From: Aquitalea magnusonii
GTDB taxonomy: Bacteria; Pseudomonadota; Gammaproteobacteria; Burkholderiales; Chromobacteriaceae
Assembly (NCBI RefSeq): GCF_002217795.2
Contig: NZ_AP018823.1
Span: forward strand, 4,402,001-4,466,000
Reading direction: 5' to 3'
Length of the DNA: 64,000 nucleotides
A model generated the notes under the pieces. The model ran no database searches. It was not told the origin of the DNA and saw only the letters and a program-made list of their open reading frames with translations. Below are positions 17,178-25,244 of this stretch, piece by piece (position 1 is the first letter of the stretch; the number at the start of each line of letters is the position of its first letter). The position numbers and the translations under genes are program-made.

Positions 17178-18194
17178 CTAGCGGGGAAAAGGGTTCTGCC
17201 CTGCCGGGTCGGCCGGCTGGTAGGGCAGGCGGATCATGGTGTGGTACTGGCCATCGGCCTGGGCCACCTGCAGCGAGGCTTCTGCATCGTAAAACAGCGC
17301 CAGCCGCTCACGCAGATTATCCAGCGCCATGCGATTGCCCTGATGGGGGCTGTCCTGTTCCGCGGACAAGGGGTTGCTGACGCTCAGCAGCAATTGCCCG
17401 CCCTTTATCTCTGCCCGCACCCGGATTTCCCCTCCCTGGCCGCAACGTTCCACCCCATGATGCACGGCGTTTTCCACCAGCGGTTGCAGCAGCAGCGGCG
17501 GCAGGCCGGCATCCAGCGCCGCCTCGATGTTCCAATGTACGTGCAGACGCTCTCCCAGCCGCTCGCTTTCGATGGCCAGGTACATGCGCGCCAGCTCGAT
17601 TTCCCGCGCCAGCGTGGAGGTTCTGCCAGGGTCGGCCATCTGGGCGCGGAACAGGTCGGCCAGGTTCTCCAGCACCATTTCCGCCTTGTCCGGCCGGGAG
17701 CGGATCAGCGTAATGGCCGCATTCAGGCTGTTGAACAGGAAGTGGGGGCGGATGCGCGCCTGCAGCGCCGCCAGCCGTGCCTCGCCCAGTGCAGGGGACA
17801 GCGCGCGCTGGCGCAGGCTGAAGTAATGCAGCAGCAGCAAGGCCAGCAGGGCTGCCAGCAGCGGGCGGTCCAGCCGGGGCAGCTCCAGCGGATTGAGCAA
17901 TCGGTCCTGTACCACCACGCACAGCATGCTGATGCTGGCCACCACGGTGCTGGCATAGCGCTGGCGTGACAACCAGGGTGACAGCAGTCCGAGCAGACCC
18001 AGGCTGAGCAGCATGGATGGCTCGGCCCAACTGGCACGGCTCAGGATGCGCAGCAGCAAGGGGTCTGCATCGCTCTGGAACAGAGCACAGCACAGCAGCA
18101 GCAGGTTGAGCGACAGCAGAATGCGCAACATCACGCCCAGATTGCGAAAGTCCGGGATGACAAAAACAGTGCTTGGCTGACGGTGTGGGTACAT
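17178..18194 (-). CDS. algZ: AlgZ/FimS-like sensor histidine kinase (LytS-type, PF06580)
   Basis: A 338-residue membrane kinase. An N-terminal FVIPDFRNLGVMLRIL segment typical of AlgZ is followed by four to five membrane helices (about 22-125). The unusual kinase core has RPHFLFNSLNAAITLI (His151) and the ATP-binding LLLQPLVENAVHHG. In Pseudomonas this protein (AlgZ/FimS) pairs with the LytTR regulator AlgR, next to argH and hemC. Here argH and hemCDXY are also nearby, but no AlgR gene is. It may act with a regulator encoded elsewhere. Confidence 0.8.
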   Translation of the reverse strand: MYPHRQPSTVFVIPDFRNLGVMLRILLSLNLLLLCCALFQSDADPLLLRILSRASWAEPSMLLSLGLLGLLSPWLSRQRYASTVVASISMLCVVVQDRLLNPLELPRLDRPLLAALLALLLLHYFSLRQRALSPALGEARLAALQARIRPHFLFNSLNAAITLIRSRPDKAEMVLENLADLFRAQMADPGRTSTLAREIELARMYLAIESERLGERLHVHWNIEAALDAGLPPLLLQPLVENAVHHGVERCGQGGEIRVRAEIKGGQLLLSVSNPLSAEQDSPHQGNRMALDNLRERLALFYDAEASLQVAQADGQYHTMIRLPYQPADPAGQNPFPR

Positions 18195-18264
18195 GAGCAG
18201 GACAATGAAGGCGGTGTCTGCATCATAGCAAGCAGCCTGCCTGGCGAATATGTGCAGCGCCGCT

Positions 18265-19173
18265 TCAGGCGCGGGCGAGTGGCAAGCGGCGGCGCGGACG
18301 CACCGCCCACATGCTGGCGGCCACCATCAGGCCACCGCCCAGCCAGTTGGCCACGGATAGCGATTCCCCCAGCCACAATACGGCAAAGGCGGCACCAAAC
18401 ACCGGCTCGCTGCCGGTCAGCAGGGCGACACGGGTAGCACTGCTGTGGCGCAAGGCATAGTTCATGGCAAAAAAGGCAAACAGGGTGCAGAACAACACCA
18501 GATAAAGGGTATTGCCCCAGAAGGCCAGTGCGGTGGGCAGCGGCGGCAAGCCCCCTTGCATGCTGGCCAGCAGCAGGCAAGAGAGGCAGATCACCAGGCT
18601 TTGCAGGCCGGTCAGCGCCAGCGTGGCCACGGGTTTATCGGCAGTCAGCCTGCGGGTCAGACAGGTGACCGCCGCACGCAGCACGGCGGCCAGCAGCATC
18701 AGCCCATCGCCCGCGTTGAGCTGCAGTTGTGCCGCCCCGCTGAGCAGCCAGGCTCCAAACAGGGAAACGGCTGCCGCCAGCAGTGCATCGCAAGAGGGTA
18801 TTTGCCCTAGCAGCAGCCATTCGGCAAATGGTGTCAGCACCAGGCACAGGCTGATCAGGAAGGCGGCATTGGCGGCGCTGGTGTGCGCCACGCCATAGGT
18901 TTCACACAGGAAGATCGCCAATAGTCCCAGCCCCAATGGCAGTGCCGCCTGAAGGGTCGCCCGCCGGACGGCGGCATCTGCCAGTGCCCGCTGGGCGGGC
19001 AGCAGCAGGATGAAGGTCAGGCCGAAGCGCAGCGCCAGCAGGCCGAGGACGGGATAAAACAGCAAGGCCTGCTTGGCCAGGCCATAGCTGCTGCCCCATA
19101 CCATGGCCACCAGCAGCAGGAGCAGATCCGGCAGGAAGGGATAACGTTGATGCAAGGGGTGCTGGGCGGGCAT
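18265..19173 (-). CDS. EamA-family (drug/metabolite) exporter
   Basis: A 302-residue protein with ten predicted membrane helices formed by two EamA repeats (about 15-140 and 155-290). The second repeat ends in the typical GSEPVFGAAFAVLWLGE. Such transporters export amino acids, nucleosides or drugs. It is divergent from a LysR gene 89 nt away across a palindromic site, so the LysR protein most likely controls it. The substrate is unknown. Confidence 0.88.
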   Translation of the reverse strand: MPAQHPLHQRYPFLPDLLLLLVAMVWGSSYGLAKQALLFYPVLGLLALRFGLTFILLLPAQRALADAAVRRATLQAALPLGLGLLAIFLCETYGVAHTSAANAAFLISLCLVLTPFAEWLLLGQIPSCDALLAAAVSLFGAWLLSGAAQLQLNAGDGLMLLAAVLRAAVTCLTRRLTADKPVATLALTGLQSLVICLSCLLLASMQGGLPPLPTALAFWGNTLYLVLFCTLFAFFAMNYALRHSSATRVALLTGSEPVFGAAFAVLWLGESLSVANWLGGGLMVAASMWAVRPRRRLPLARA

Positions 19174-19202
19174 GACTGGCTTTCATGGGAGGGCAATGGC
19201 TG

Positions 19203-19234
19203 GATTATCATTGCTGTGTCTGATATTGATAATC
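19203..19234. promoter_or_regulatory. Palindromic operator between the EamA and LysR genes
   Basis: GATTATCA (19203-19210) and TGATAATC (19227-19234) form a perfect 8-bp inverted repeat with centres 24 bp apart. It lies in the short divergent promoter, the usual place for a LysR-type site. Confidence 0.6.
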
Positions 19235-19262
19235 TCCAGTTTTGGAACAGGAATTGTGCGCT

Positions 19263-20186
19263 GTGGGAACAAATAAACTGATCGGCCTGCTGCCGGACAT
19301 GGCGGCCTTCGTATTGGTGGTGGAGCGTGGCAGCTTTTCCGCTGCTGCGCGGCAATTGGGCATGACCCCGTCGGCCATCAGCCGCCAGGTGGCCCGGCTG
19401 GAGTCGGCGCTGGGCGTGCGTTTGCTGGAGCGCAGTACGCGCCAGTTACGGCTGACCGAAGTGGGCCATGCCACGCTGCAGCGCTGCCGCGGTATGCTGG
19501 ATGCCGCCGACGAGGCAGTACAACTGGCCCAGCAGCAGCACACCCAGCCACAGGGACGAGTGCGTATCAGCATGCCCAAGGCGTTTGGCCGCTTTGTGGT
19601 GGCGCCATTGCTGCCGGCCTTTCTGGCCAGCTATCCCCAAGTGGAGGTGGAGCTGTTCATCAGCGACCGTGATGTCGACCCGCTGGCGGACGGGCTGGAC
19701 CTTACCGTGCGTGTGACCGACACGCCGCCACCCGGCATGGCCGGTCGGCCCTTGATGCCGGTTCGTCAGTTGCTGTGCGCCTCGCCACAGTATCTGGCCA
19801 CGTTTGGCCGGCCGGTGCATCCACGCGATCTGGCGCAGCACCAGTGCCTGTACCTGGCCGAGCATGAGGGTGACAAGCGCTGGCAGTTGCGCCGTGGCAG
19901 CGAACAGTTAACGGTGGCGGTCCGTGGCCGCTATGCCACCAATCACAGCGAGTTGCGGCTGCAGGGCGTGCTGGCCCATCTGGGCATTGCGCCGCTGCCG
20001 CACTTTACCGCCCGCGCCGCCCTGCAGGCCGGGCAGGTGGTAACGGTGCTGGATGACTGGGAGTTCACCACCGCCTATCGTGGCGAGGCCTGGCTGCTGT
20101 ATCCGTCCAATCGTCATTTGCCGCTCAAGGTCCGCGTGCTGATCGATTATCTGGCCAGCCGGCTTTGCCCTGATACGCCGGCATGA
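19263..20186 (+). CDS. LysR-family transcriptional regulator
   Basis: A 307-residue LysR regulator: the helix-turn-helix at about residues 10-65 (FVLVVERGSFSAAARQLGMTPSAISRQVARLE is characteristic) and a periplasmic-binding-protein-like effector domain from about 90 on. GTG 19263 is chosen because AGGAA at 19249-19253 is well spaced; TTG 19242 would add seven residues. It probably senses a small molecule and controls the divergent EamA exporter and itself. Confidence 0.87.
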   Translation: MGTNKLIGLLPDMAAFVLVVERGSFSAAARQLGMTPSAISRQVARLESALGVRLLERSTRQLRLTEVGHATLQRCRGMLDAADEAVQLAQQQHTQPQGRVRISMPKAFGRFVVAPLLPAFLASYPQVEVELFISDRDVDPLADGLDLTVRVTDTPPPGMAGRPLMPVRQLLCASPQYLATFGRPVHPRDLAQHQCLYLAEHEGDKRWQLRRGSEQLTVAVRGRYATNHSELRLQGVLAHLGIAPLPHFTARAALQAGQVVTVLDDWEFTTAYRGEAWLLYPSNRHLPLKVRVLIDYLASRLCPDTPA

Positions 20187-20300
20187 CACGGTAATGCCAC
20201 AGCCGGGCAAGACCCGACTCGCCCTCGGGGGAGGCTTTCCCTATAATTGCCGCTGCTGCCTACGGGTGGCCCAAAACAATCACCGCAGGGAACCATCGAG

Positions 20301-21683
20301 ATGCAAGAAAGCCATGCCTGGTCCGGTCGCTTCAGCGAACCGGTTTCCGAACTCGTCAAGAAATACACCGCCTCCATCGACTTCGACAAGCGACTGGCCG
20401 AATTCGATATCGAAGGCTCGCTGGCCCACGCCACCATGCTGCACAAGGCTGGCGTGCTGTCCGACGACGACGTGGCGGCAATCCGACGTGGCATGGCCGA
20501 AATCCTGGACGATATCCGCGCTGGCCGACTGGAGTGGAGTGTGGATCTGGAAGACGTACACATGAATGTGGAACGTCGCCTGACCGACAAGATCGGCGAT
20601 GCCGGCAAGCGCCTGCACACCGGCCGTTCGCGTAACGACCAGGTGGCCACCGACATCCGCCTGTGGCTGCGCGCACAGATTGACGCCATCGTCGGCTTCA
20701 TTGCCGAACTGCAAACCAGCCTGCTGGAACTGGCCGAGAAGCACGCTGACACCGTGATGCCGGGCTTCACCCACCTGCAAGTGGCCCAGCCGGTGACCTT
20801 TGGCCACCACATGCTGGCTTATGTGGAAATGCTGGCGCGCGACGCCGAGCGCATGACCGACTGCCGCAAGCGCGTCAACCGCCTGCCGCTGGGCGCAGCA
20901 GCGCTGGCCGGCACCACCTTCCCCATCGACCGTCAATACACTGCGCAACTGCTGGGTTTTGACGATGTGTGCCACAACTCGCTGGACGCGGTGTCCGACC
21001 GTGACTTCGCCATCGAATTCACCGCCGCCGCCAGCCTGGTGATGGTGCACCTGAGCCGCCTGTCCGAAGAGCTGATCCTGTGGATGAGCCCGCGCGTCGG
21101 CTTCATCGACATTGCCGACCGCTTCTGCACCGGCAGCTCCATCATGCCGCAGAAGAAAAACCCGGACGTGCCGGAACTGGTACGCGGCAAATCCGGCCGC
21201 GTGGTGGGCCACCTGATCGCCCTGGTCACCCTGATGAAGGCACAGCCGCTGGCCTACAACAAGGACAACCAGGAAGACAAGGAACCCTTGTTTGACACCG
21301 TGGATACCCTGATCGATACCCTGCGCATCTACGCCGACATGATGCGTGGCGTTACCGTGAAGCCGGAAGCCATGCGTGCCGCCGTGCTGCAGGGCTTTGC
21401 CACTGCCACCGACCTGGCCGACTACCTGGTGAAGAAGGGCCTGCCTTTCCGCGACAGCCACGAAGTGGTGGCGCTGAGCGTGCGCTACGCCGAAGGCCGT
21501 GGCGTGGATCTGGCCGATTTGTCGCTGGACGAGCTCAAACAGTTCAGCCAGCTGATCGAGCAGGACATCTACCAGGTGCTGACCCCGGAAGGCAGCCTGG
21601 CCCAGCGCGACCACGTGGGCGGTACTGCGCCGAACCAGGTTCGCGCTCAGATTGCCCGCCATAAAGCAAGACTGGCCAGTTGA
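20301..21683 (+). CDS. argH: Argininosuccinate lyase
   Basis: A 460-residue enzyme that splits argininosuccinate into arginine and fumarate, the last step of arginine synthesis. It starts [14 protein letters not shown] as the family does. The signature [12 protein letters not shown] and the flexible catalytic loop [12 protein letters not shown] are intact. In-frame codons upstream of 20301 are not typical of the family and are left out. The gene is single, with its own terminator at 21706-21730. Confidence 0.97.
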   Translation: MQESHAWSGRFSEPVSELVKKYTASIDFDKRLAEFDIEGSLAHATMLHKAGVLSDDDVAAIRRGMAEILDDIRAGRLEWSVDLEDVHMNVERRLTDKIGDAGKRLHTGRSRNDQVATDIRLWLRAQIDAIVGFIAELQTSLLELAEKHADTVMPGFTHLQVAQPVTFGHHMLAYVEMLARDAERMTDCRKRVNRLPLGAAALAGTTFPIDRQYTAQLLGFDDVCHNSLDAVSDRDFAIEFTAAASLVMVHLSRLSEELILWMSPRVGFIDIADRFCTGSSIMPQKKNPDVPELVRGKSGRVVGHLIALVTLMKAQPLAYNKDNQEDKEPLFDTVDTLIDTLRIYADMMRGVTVKPEAMRAAVLQGFATATDLADYLVKKGLPFRDSHEVVALSVRYAEGRGVDLADLSLDELKQFSQLIEQDIYQVLTPEGSLAQRDHVGGTAPNQVRAQIARHKARLAS

Positions 21684-21705
21684 ACAGTTAATACTGTTTA
21701 AAAGC

Positions 21706-21730
21706 AAACCGCCGGTAACGGCGGTTTTTT
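21706..21730 (+). terminator. Intrinsic terminator of argH
   Basis: CCGCCG (21709-21714) pairs with CGGCGG (21719-21724) over a GTAA loop, followed by six T. Confidence 0.85.
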
Positions 21731-21776
21731 ATTGGCCTACAGTGGGACCTGTACCGGTATTCCCACTGGAGTCGCT

Positions 21777-23363
21777 GTGCAATTTCCTTCCCTTGAACCG
21801 CTGGGGCGCAGTCAGCGCATCCTGCTGACCATGTTGCCCGGACTGGCCTTGTTCGTGCTGGGCGGCCTGTTGATGCTGTACCAGTTTTATTCGGACATAC
21901 AGCACACGCTGGAGGCCCAGCACGCTTACAAGCTGACCAAGATCGAGCAGATACTGGATCAGGCACAGAAAACCGGTGAGGGTATGCTGCAGCAACCCAA
22001 TCTGGACTGTCATACCATTTACCCGGAAATCCGCCGCCAGGTCACCATCCAGTCTTATGTCCGTTCGATGCGCTTGATTGATCGCGAAGGCCGGGTGTAT
22101 TGCGATTCGGTGATTGGTTGGCATACTCCGCTCTATTCGCAGGAATACCCGCCCGAGCAGCGGCTGCAATTATGGCGTGGGAACCGGCTATCGCCCTGGC
22201 ACCCCTTGCTGATATTGAGGCTGGAGGCAAAGCGCAGTGATATCAGCGGCATCCAGGTGGTGGTGGATAGTGATTATCTGAAGGACCGGCTGGCGCATCT
22301 GGAGGAATATTCCTGGTTTTACCTGCAGGTTGGCGAGCATTGGCTGGATGAAGAAGGCGGCATGACATCACCGCCGGACCGTCCATACTGGCAGCAGCGC
22401 AGTCTGCACTCGACGTATTATCCGCTGGCCATCGTGATGGATTACTCCATGCCCCACTTGCTGCTGCACCGGCTGGGCCAGGAGCCGGATCAACTGATTT
22501 TGCTGCTACTGTTCAGCGCTACCTTCAGTTGGGGTTTTCATCGCCTGTTACTGCGCAGCGGCGCACCCAGTCGCGAATTGCAACGGGCGGTGCGTCAGCA
22601 GGAATTCATTCCTTACCTGCAGCCCCTGGTCGATGCCAACAGCCTGCAATGGTGCGGGGCCGAGGTGCTGATGCGCTGGCAGCATCCGGTGGATGGCATG
22701 GTGCTGCCAGACCTGTTCATCCCCTTTGCCGAAAGCACCGGCCATATCGTGCCCATGACCCGCTCCCTGATGCAGCAGACGGCGGCGCAGCTGGGAAAGG
22801 CCGGTCTGCCTTCCGGCTTCAAGATCAGCATCAATGTCAGCGCCGCCCATGTGGCGGATGCCTCCTTGCCGGCCGACTGCGCCGCCTTCCTGGCCGCTTT
22901 CCCACCCGACACTATCCAGCTGACGCTGGAACTGACCGAGCGTGAACTGATTGCCACCGGGCCGCCGACCGATGCCCTGTTGTCGCAATTACATGCTTTG
23001 GGTGTGCGCATTGCCATCGATGATTTCGGCACCGGGCATTCCAGCTTGTCCTATTTGCAGAAAATGGATGTGGATGAGCTGAAGATAGACCGCAGCTTTG
23101 TGGCCGGCATCGGTAGCGACAGCCTGTCGGCCGACATCCTGGACAGTATTTTGCAACTGGCAGCCAAGCTGGGCCTGGCGGTGGTGGCCGAAGGGGTGGA
23201 GTCCGGCGCGCAGGAGGAATATCTGTGCCGGCACGGGGCGCACCTGCTGCAAGGCTATCGCTATGCCAAGCCGATGCCTATTTCTGAATTCCTGCACCGC
23301 TCTGAGTGGCATAATCATCCCTCCCAATCCGTCGGCAAGGCCATGGCCGACACACACTCCTGA
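21777..23363 (+). CDS. CSS-domain EAL phosphodiesterase (PdeC-like)
   Basis: A 528-residue membrane protein: helix 1 at about 18-40, a periplasmic domain with cysteines in NLDCHT and VYCDSV (CSS-type sensor), helix 2 near 235-255, then a cytoplasmic EAL domain. Catalytic motifs are present (AEVLMRW for EAL, KISINVSA, TLELTERE, IDDFGTGHSS, LKIDRSF, VVAEGVES), so it should hydrolyse c-di-GMP. In known CSS-EAL proteins periplasmic disulfide state controls activity. GTG 21777 is preceded by GGAG at 21768. The racemase-like gene follows after 18 nt. Confidence 0.87.
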   Translation: MQFPSLEPLGRSQRILLTMLPGLALFVLGGLLMLYQFYSDIQHTLEAQHAYKLTKIEQILDQAQKTGEGMLQQPNLDCHTIYPEIRRQVTIQSYVRSMRLIDREGRVYCDSVIGWHTPLYSQEYPPEQRLQLWRGNRLSPWHPLLILRLEAKRSDISGIQVVVDSDYLKDRLAHLEEYSWFYLQVGEHWLDEEGGMTSPPDRPYWQQRSLHSTYYPLAIVMDYSMPHLLLHRLGQEPDQLILLLLFSATFSWGFHRLLLRSGAPSRELQRAVRQQEFIPYLQPLVDANSLQWCGAEVLMRWQHPVDGMVLPDLFIPFAESTGHIVPMTRSLMQQTAAQLGKAGLPSGFKISINVSAAHVADASLPADCAAFLAAFPPDTIQLTLELTERELIATGPPTDALLSQLHALGVRIAIDDFGTGHSSLSYLQKMDVDELKIDRSFVAGIGSDSLSADILDSILQLAAKLGLAVVAEGVESGAQEEYLCRHGAHLLQGYRYAKPMPISEFLHRSEWHNHPSQSVGKAMADTHS

Positions 23364-23381
23364 GCAGAGGAAAGCCGCAAC

Positions 23382-24080
23382 ATGAAACCTGCTGTCATCG
23401 GCATTGCCGGTGTGACCGTACCCGGCGCACTGGATTGTCTGTCCAAAATGCACCAACTGTCCGCCCACATGTGCGGTGGACACCACCACCACCCACGCTT
23501 TGTGCTGGACCAGCCGGATTTTGGCATCGTGCATGCCGCCCAGTTGGAAGAACGCTGGGATATCGTCGAGGACTCCATTGTCGGCTCCTTGCAGCGGCTG
23601 GCCGTGGCTGGTGCGCAAGTGGCGGTGATTCCCGCCAATACCGTGCATTGCCGTATCGAGGGTATTCGGCTGCGCGCGCCTTTGCCGGTGATCAGCATGC
23701 TGGACGTGGTGGCGGCGGAGTGCCAGCGCCGCGGCCTGCGCCGGGTGGGGGTGCTGGGAACGCGTTGGACCATGCAGTCACATCTTTACCACGGCCCGTT
23801 TGCCGCCGTGGGCATCGAAGAGTGCATTCCGGATCAGGCACAGCAAGCGCTCTTGCAGCAGGTGATCTTTGACGAGCTGGTCCCCACCGGCAGGGCCAGT
23901 GCAGATGGCCTGCGCCAACTATTGCAGGTGGTTGCCGACTTGCGCGCGGCCGGTTGTGATGGTGTGGCGCTGGCCTGCACCGAGTTGCCGCTGGTACTCA
24001 ATGGCGACAATTGCGGCATGGCGGCGGTGGATACCACGGCTGTGCTGGCAGAGGCCGCCATGCGGCAGGTGCTGTCCTGA
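23382..24080 (+). CDS. Aspartate/glutamate racemase family protein
   Basis: A 232-residue protein of the Asp/Glu racemase superfamily, likely cytosolic. The C-terminal catalytic motif ACTELPLVL (Cys-Thr-Glu) is intact. The N-terminal one reads IPANTVHC, so the usual first catalytic cysteine is missing at its normal place, although a cysteine follows four residues later. Such members may have altered specificity or use one cysteine. It starts 18 nt after the EAL gene and is probably co-transcribed. Substrate unknown. Confidence 0.82.
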   Translation: MKPAVIGIAGVTVPGALDCLSKMHQLSAHMCGGHHHHPRFVLDQPDFGIVHAAQLEERWDIVEDSIVGSLQRLAVAGAQVAVIPANTVHCRIEGIRLRAPLPVISMLDVVAAECQRRGLRRVGVLGTRWTMQSHLYHGPFAAVGIEECIPDQAQQALLQQVIFDELVPTGRASADGLRQLLQVVADLRAAGCDGVALACTELPLVLNGDNCGMAAVDTTAVLAEAAMRQVLS

Positions 24081-24182
24081 TATCGCAGCAGCAGGGGGTG
24101 TTGCAGGTCTGGCGGCATTTGCTGGCGGCTTGCGGCGGGTCAAGGGCGGACAGGCGCTAGCATTTGCCCTTTGACCGAAAAA

Positions 24183-24202
24183 TATGTTAGTAACTAAACA
24201 TG
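24183..24202. promoter_or_regulatory. GlpR-like palindromic operator
   Basis: TATGTTAGTAACTAAACATG is a near-palindrome (ATGTTAGT / ACT-AAACAT, one extra base). It resembles the ATGTTCG-TAA-CGAACAT half-site pattern known for GlpR. It lies 21 nt before ATG 24223, which suggests autoregulation and argues against ATG 24184 as the start. Confidence 0.5.
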
Positions 24203-24222
24203 ATTTTCGGAATCGAATCCCT

Positions 24223-24993
24223 ATGAGCCGCTCACCCCGTCATGACAAGATTCTGCAGCTGGTCCGCGAAAACGGCTTCATGCCGATCGAAGAACTGGCC
24301 AGACTGCTCGATGTAACGCCGCAGACCATTCGGCGCGATATCAATCAGCTATGCGAAGACAATTTGCTGCGCCGTTACCATGGTGGTGCTGCCCTGGGCA
24401 GCAGCGTGGAAAACGAGGATTACTTTGCGCGCAAAGGAAAATTCCAGAGCGAAAAGGCACATATTGCCGACATGATTGCCGGCAGCATTCCCGACCACGC
24501 CTCGCTGTTCATGAGCATAGGCACCACCATCGAGGCCGTGGCGCAGGCGCTTACCATCACCCACAAGGGTTTGCGGGTCATCACCAACAATATCCACGTG
24601 GCCTCCATCATGTCGGCCAACCCGGATTTCACCGTGATGATCACCTCTGGCGTGGTACGGGCCAGTGATGGCGGCATTACCGGGGTGGCCACGCTGGACT
24701 TCATCAACCAGTTCAAGGTGGATTACGCCATCATCGGCGTGTCCGGCATCGAGACCGATGGCTCGCTGCTGGATTTCGATTACCGCGAAGTGCGGGTGGC
24801 ACAGGCAATGATGGCCAATGCCCGCCACCGCTACCTGGCTGCCGACCACAGCAAGTTCGGCCGCAATGCCTTGGTGCGCATGGGGCATATCAGCGAATTC
24901 CACACCGTGTTTACCGATGCCGAGCCACCGGAATCCCTGGCCAAGCTGCTGGAAGAGCACAATGTGCGGCTGATTCTGGCCGATGCAGTCTGA
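24223..24993 (+). CDS. DeoR-family regulator, GlpR-like
   Basis: A 256-residue repressor: an N-terminal DeoR helix-turn-helix (residues about 1-55, with ELARLLDVTPQTIRRDINQL) and a C-terminal sugar-phosphate sensor domain (about 75-230, with SIGTTIEAVAQAL and GVSGIETDGSLLDFD). The sequence is closest in style to GlpR, the glycerol-3-phosphate repressor, but no glp genes are in the window. ATG 24223 is favoured over 24184 because a palindromic operator covers the earlier one. Confidence 0.83.
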   Translation: MSRSPRHDKILQLVRENGFMPIEELARLLDVTPQTIRRDINQLCEDNLLRRYHGGAALGSSVENEDYFARKGKFQSEKAHIADMIAGSIPDHASLFMSIGTTIEAVAQALTITHKGLRVITNNIHVASIMSANPDFTVMITSGVVRASDGGITGVATLDFINQFKVDYAIIGVSGIETDGSLLDFDYREVRVAQAMMANARHRYLAADHSKFGRNALVRMGHISEFHTVFTDAEPPESLAKLLEEHNVRLILADAV

Positions 24994-25019
24994 TCCTCAC
25001 CCAGGCCTGTATTGATGAT

Positions 25020-25172
25020 TTCCTCTCGCTTTCAGCAAGAAAAGCGAGGCTCCCATCTTCAATTGTCTGGGCAAGAGCGGGGGGAAAGGGAAATAGATGG
25101 GAAGGCTGCGGAATCCAAGAGTTAGTTGAAAGGCCTGGCTTTGCCGGGTTCAGTACACGCGCACCAAATAAC
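25020..25172 (+). repeat. Dispersed structured element, copy A
   Basis: About 150 bp that matches 46041-46184. Shared blocks include CTCGCTTT..AAAGCGAGGCTCCC, GCGGGGGGA, GATGGGAAGGCTG and GGCTTTGCCGGG..GCACCAAAT. It folds a first stem (CTCGCTTT 25025-25032 / AAAGCGAG 25041-25048) and a second (CCTGGC 25134-25139 / GCCGGG 25143-25148). It lies between the GlpR-like gene and its terminator. Confidence 0.75.
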
Positions 25173-25184
25173 TTTGTCAGCAGC

Positions 25185-25209
25185 AAAACGCCCGCATTGC
25201 GGGCGTTTT
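25185..25209. terminator. Terminator between the GlpR-like gene and the cyclase gene
   Basis: AAAACGCCCGC (25185-25195) pairs with GCGGGCGTTTT (25199-25209), a perfect 11-bp stem with A and T tracts, so it can serve both convergent genes. Confidence 0.85.
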
Positions 25210-25244
25210 GCTGTCTGCCACTGCCGCCGGCTGCGCGCCGGACA

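Noticed and set aside
24184..24222. Extended N-terminus of the DeoR-type regulator from ATG 24184
   Set aside because: No ribosome site, and the codons coincide with a palindromic operator.
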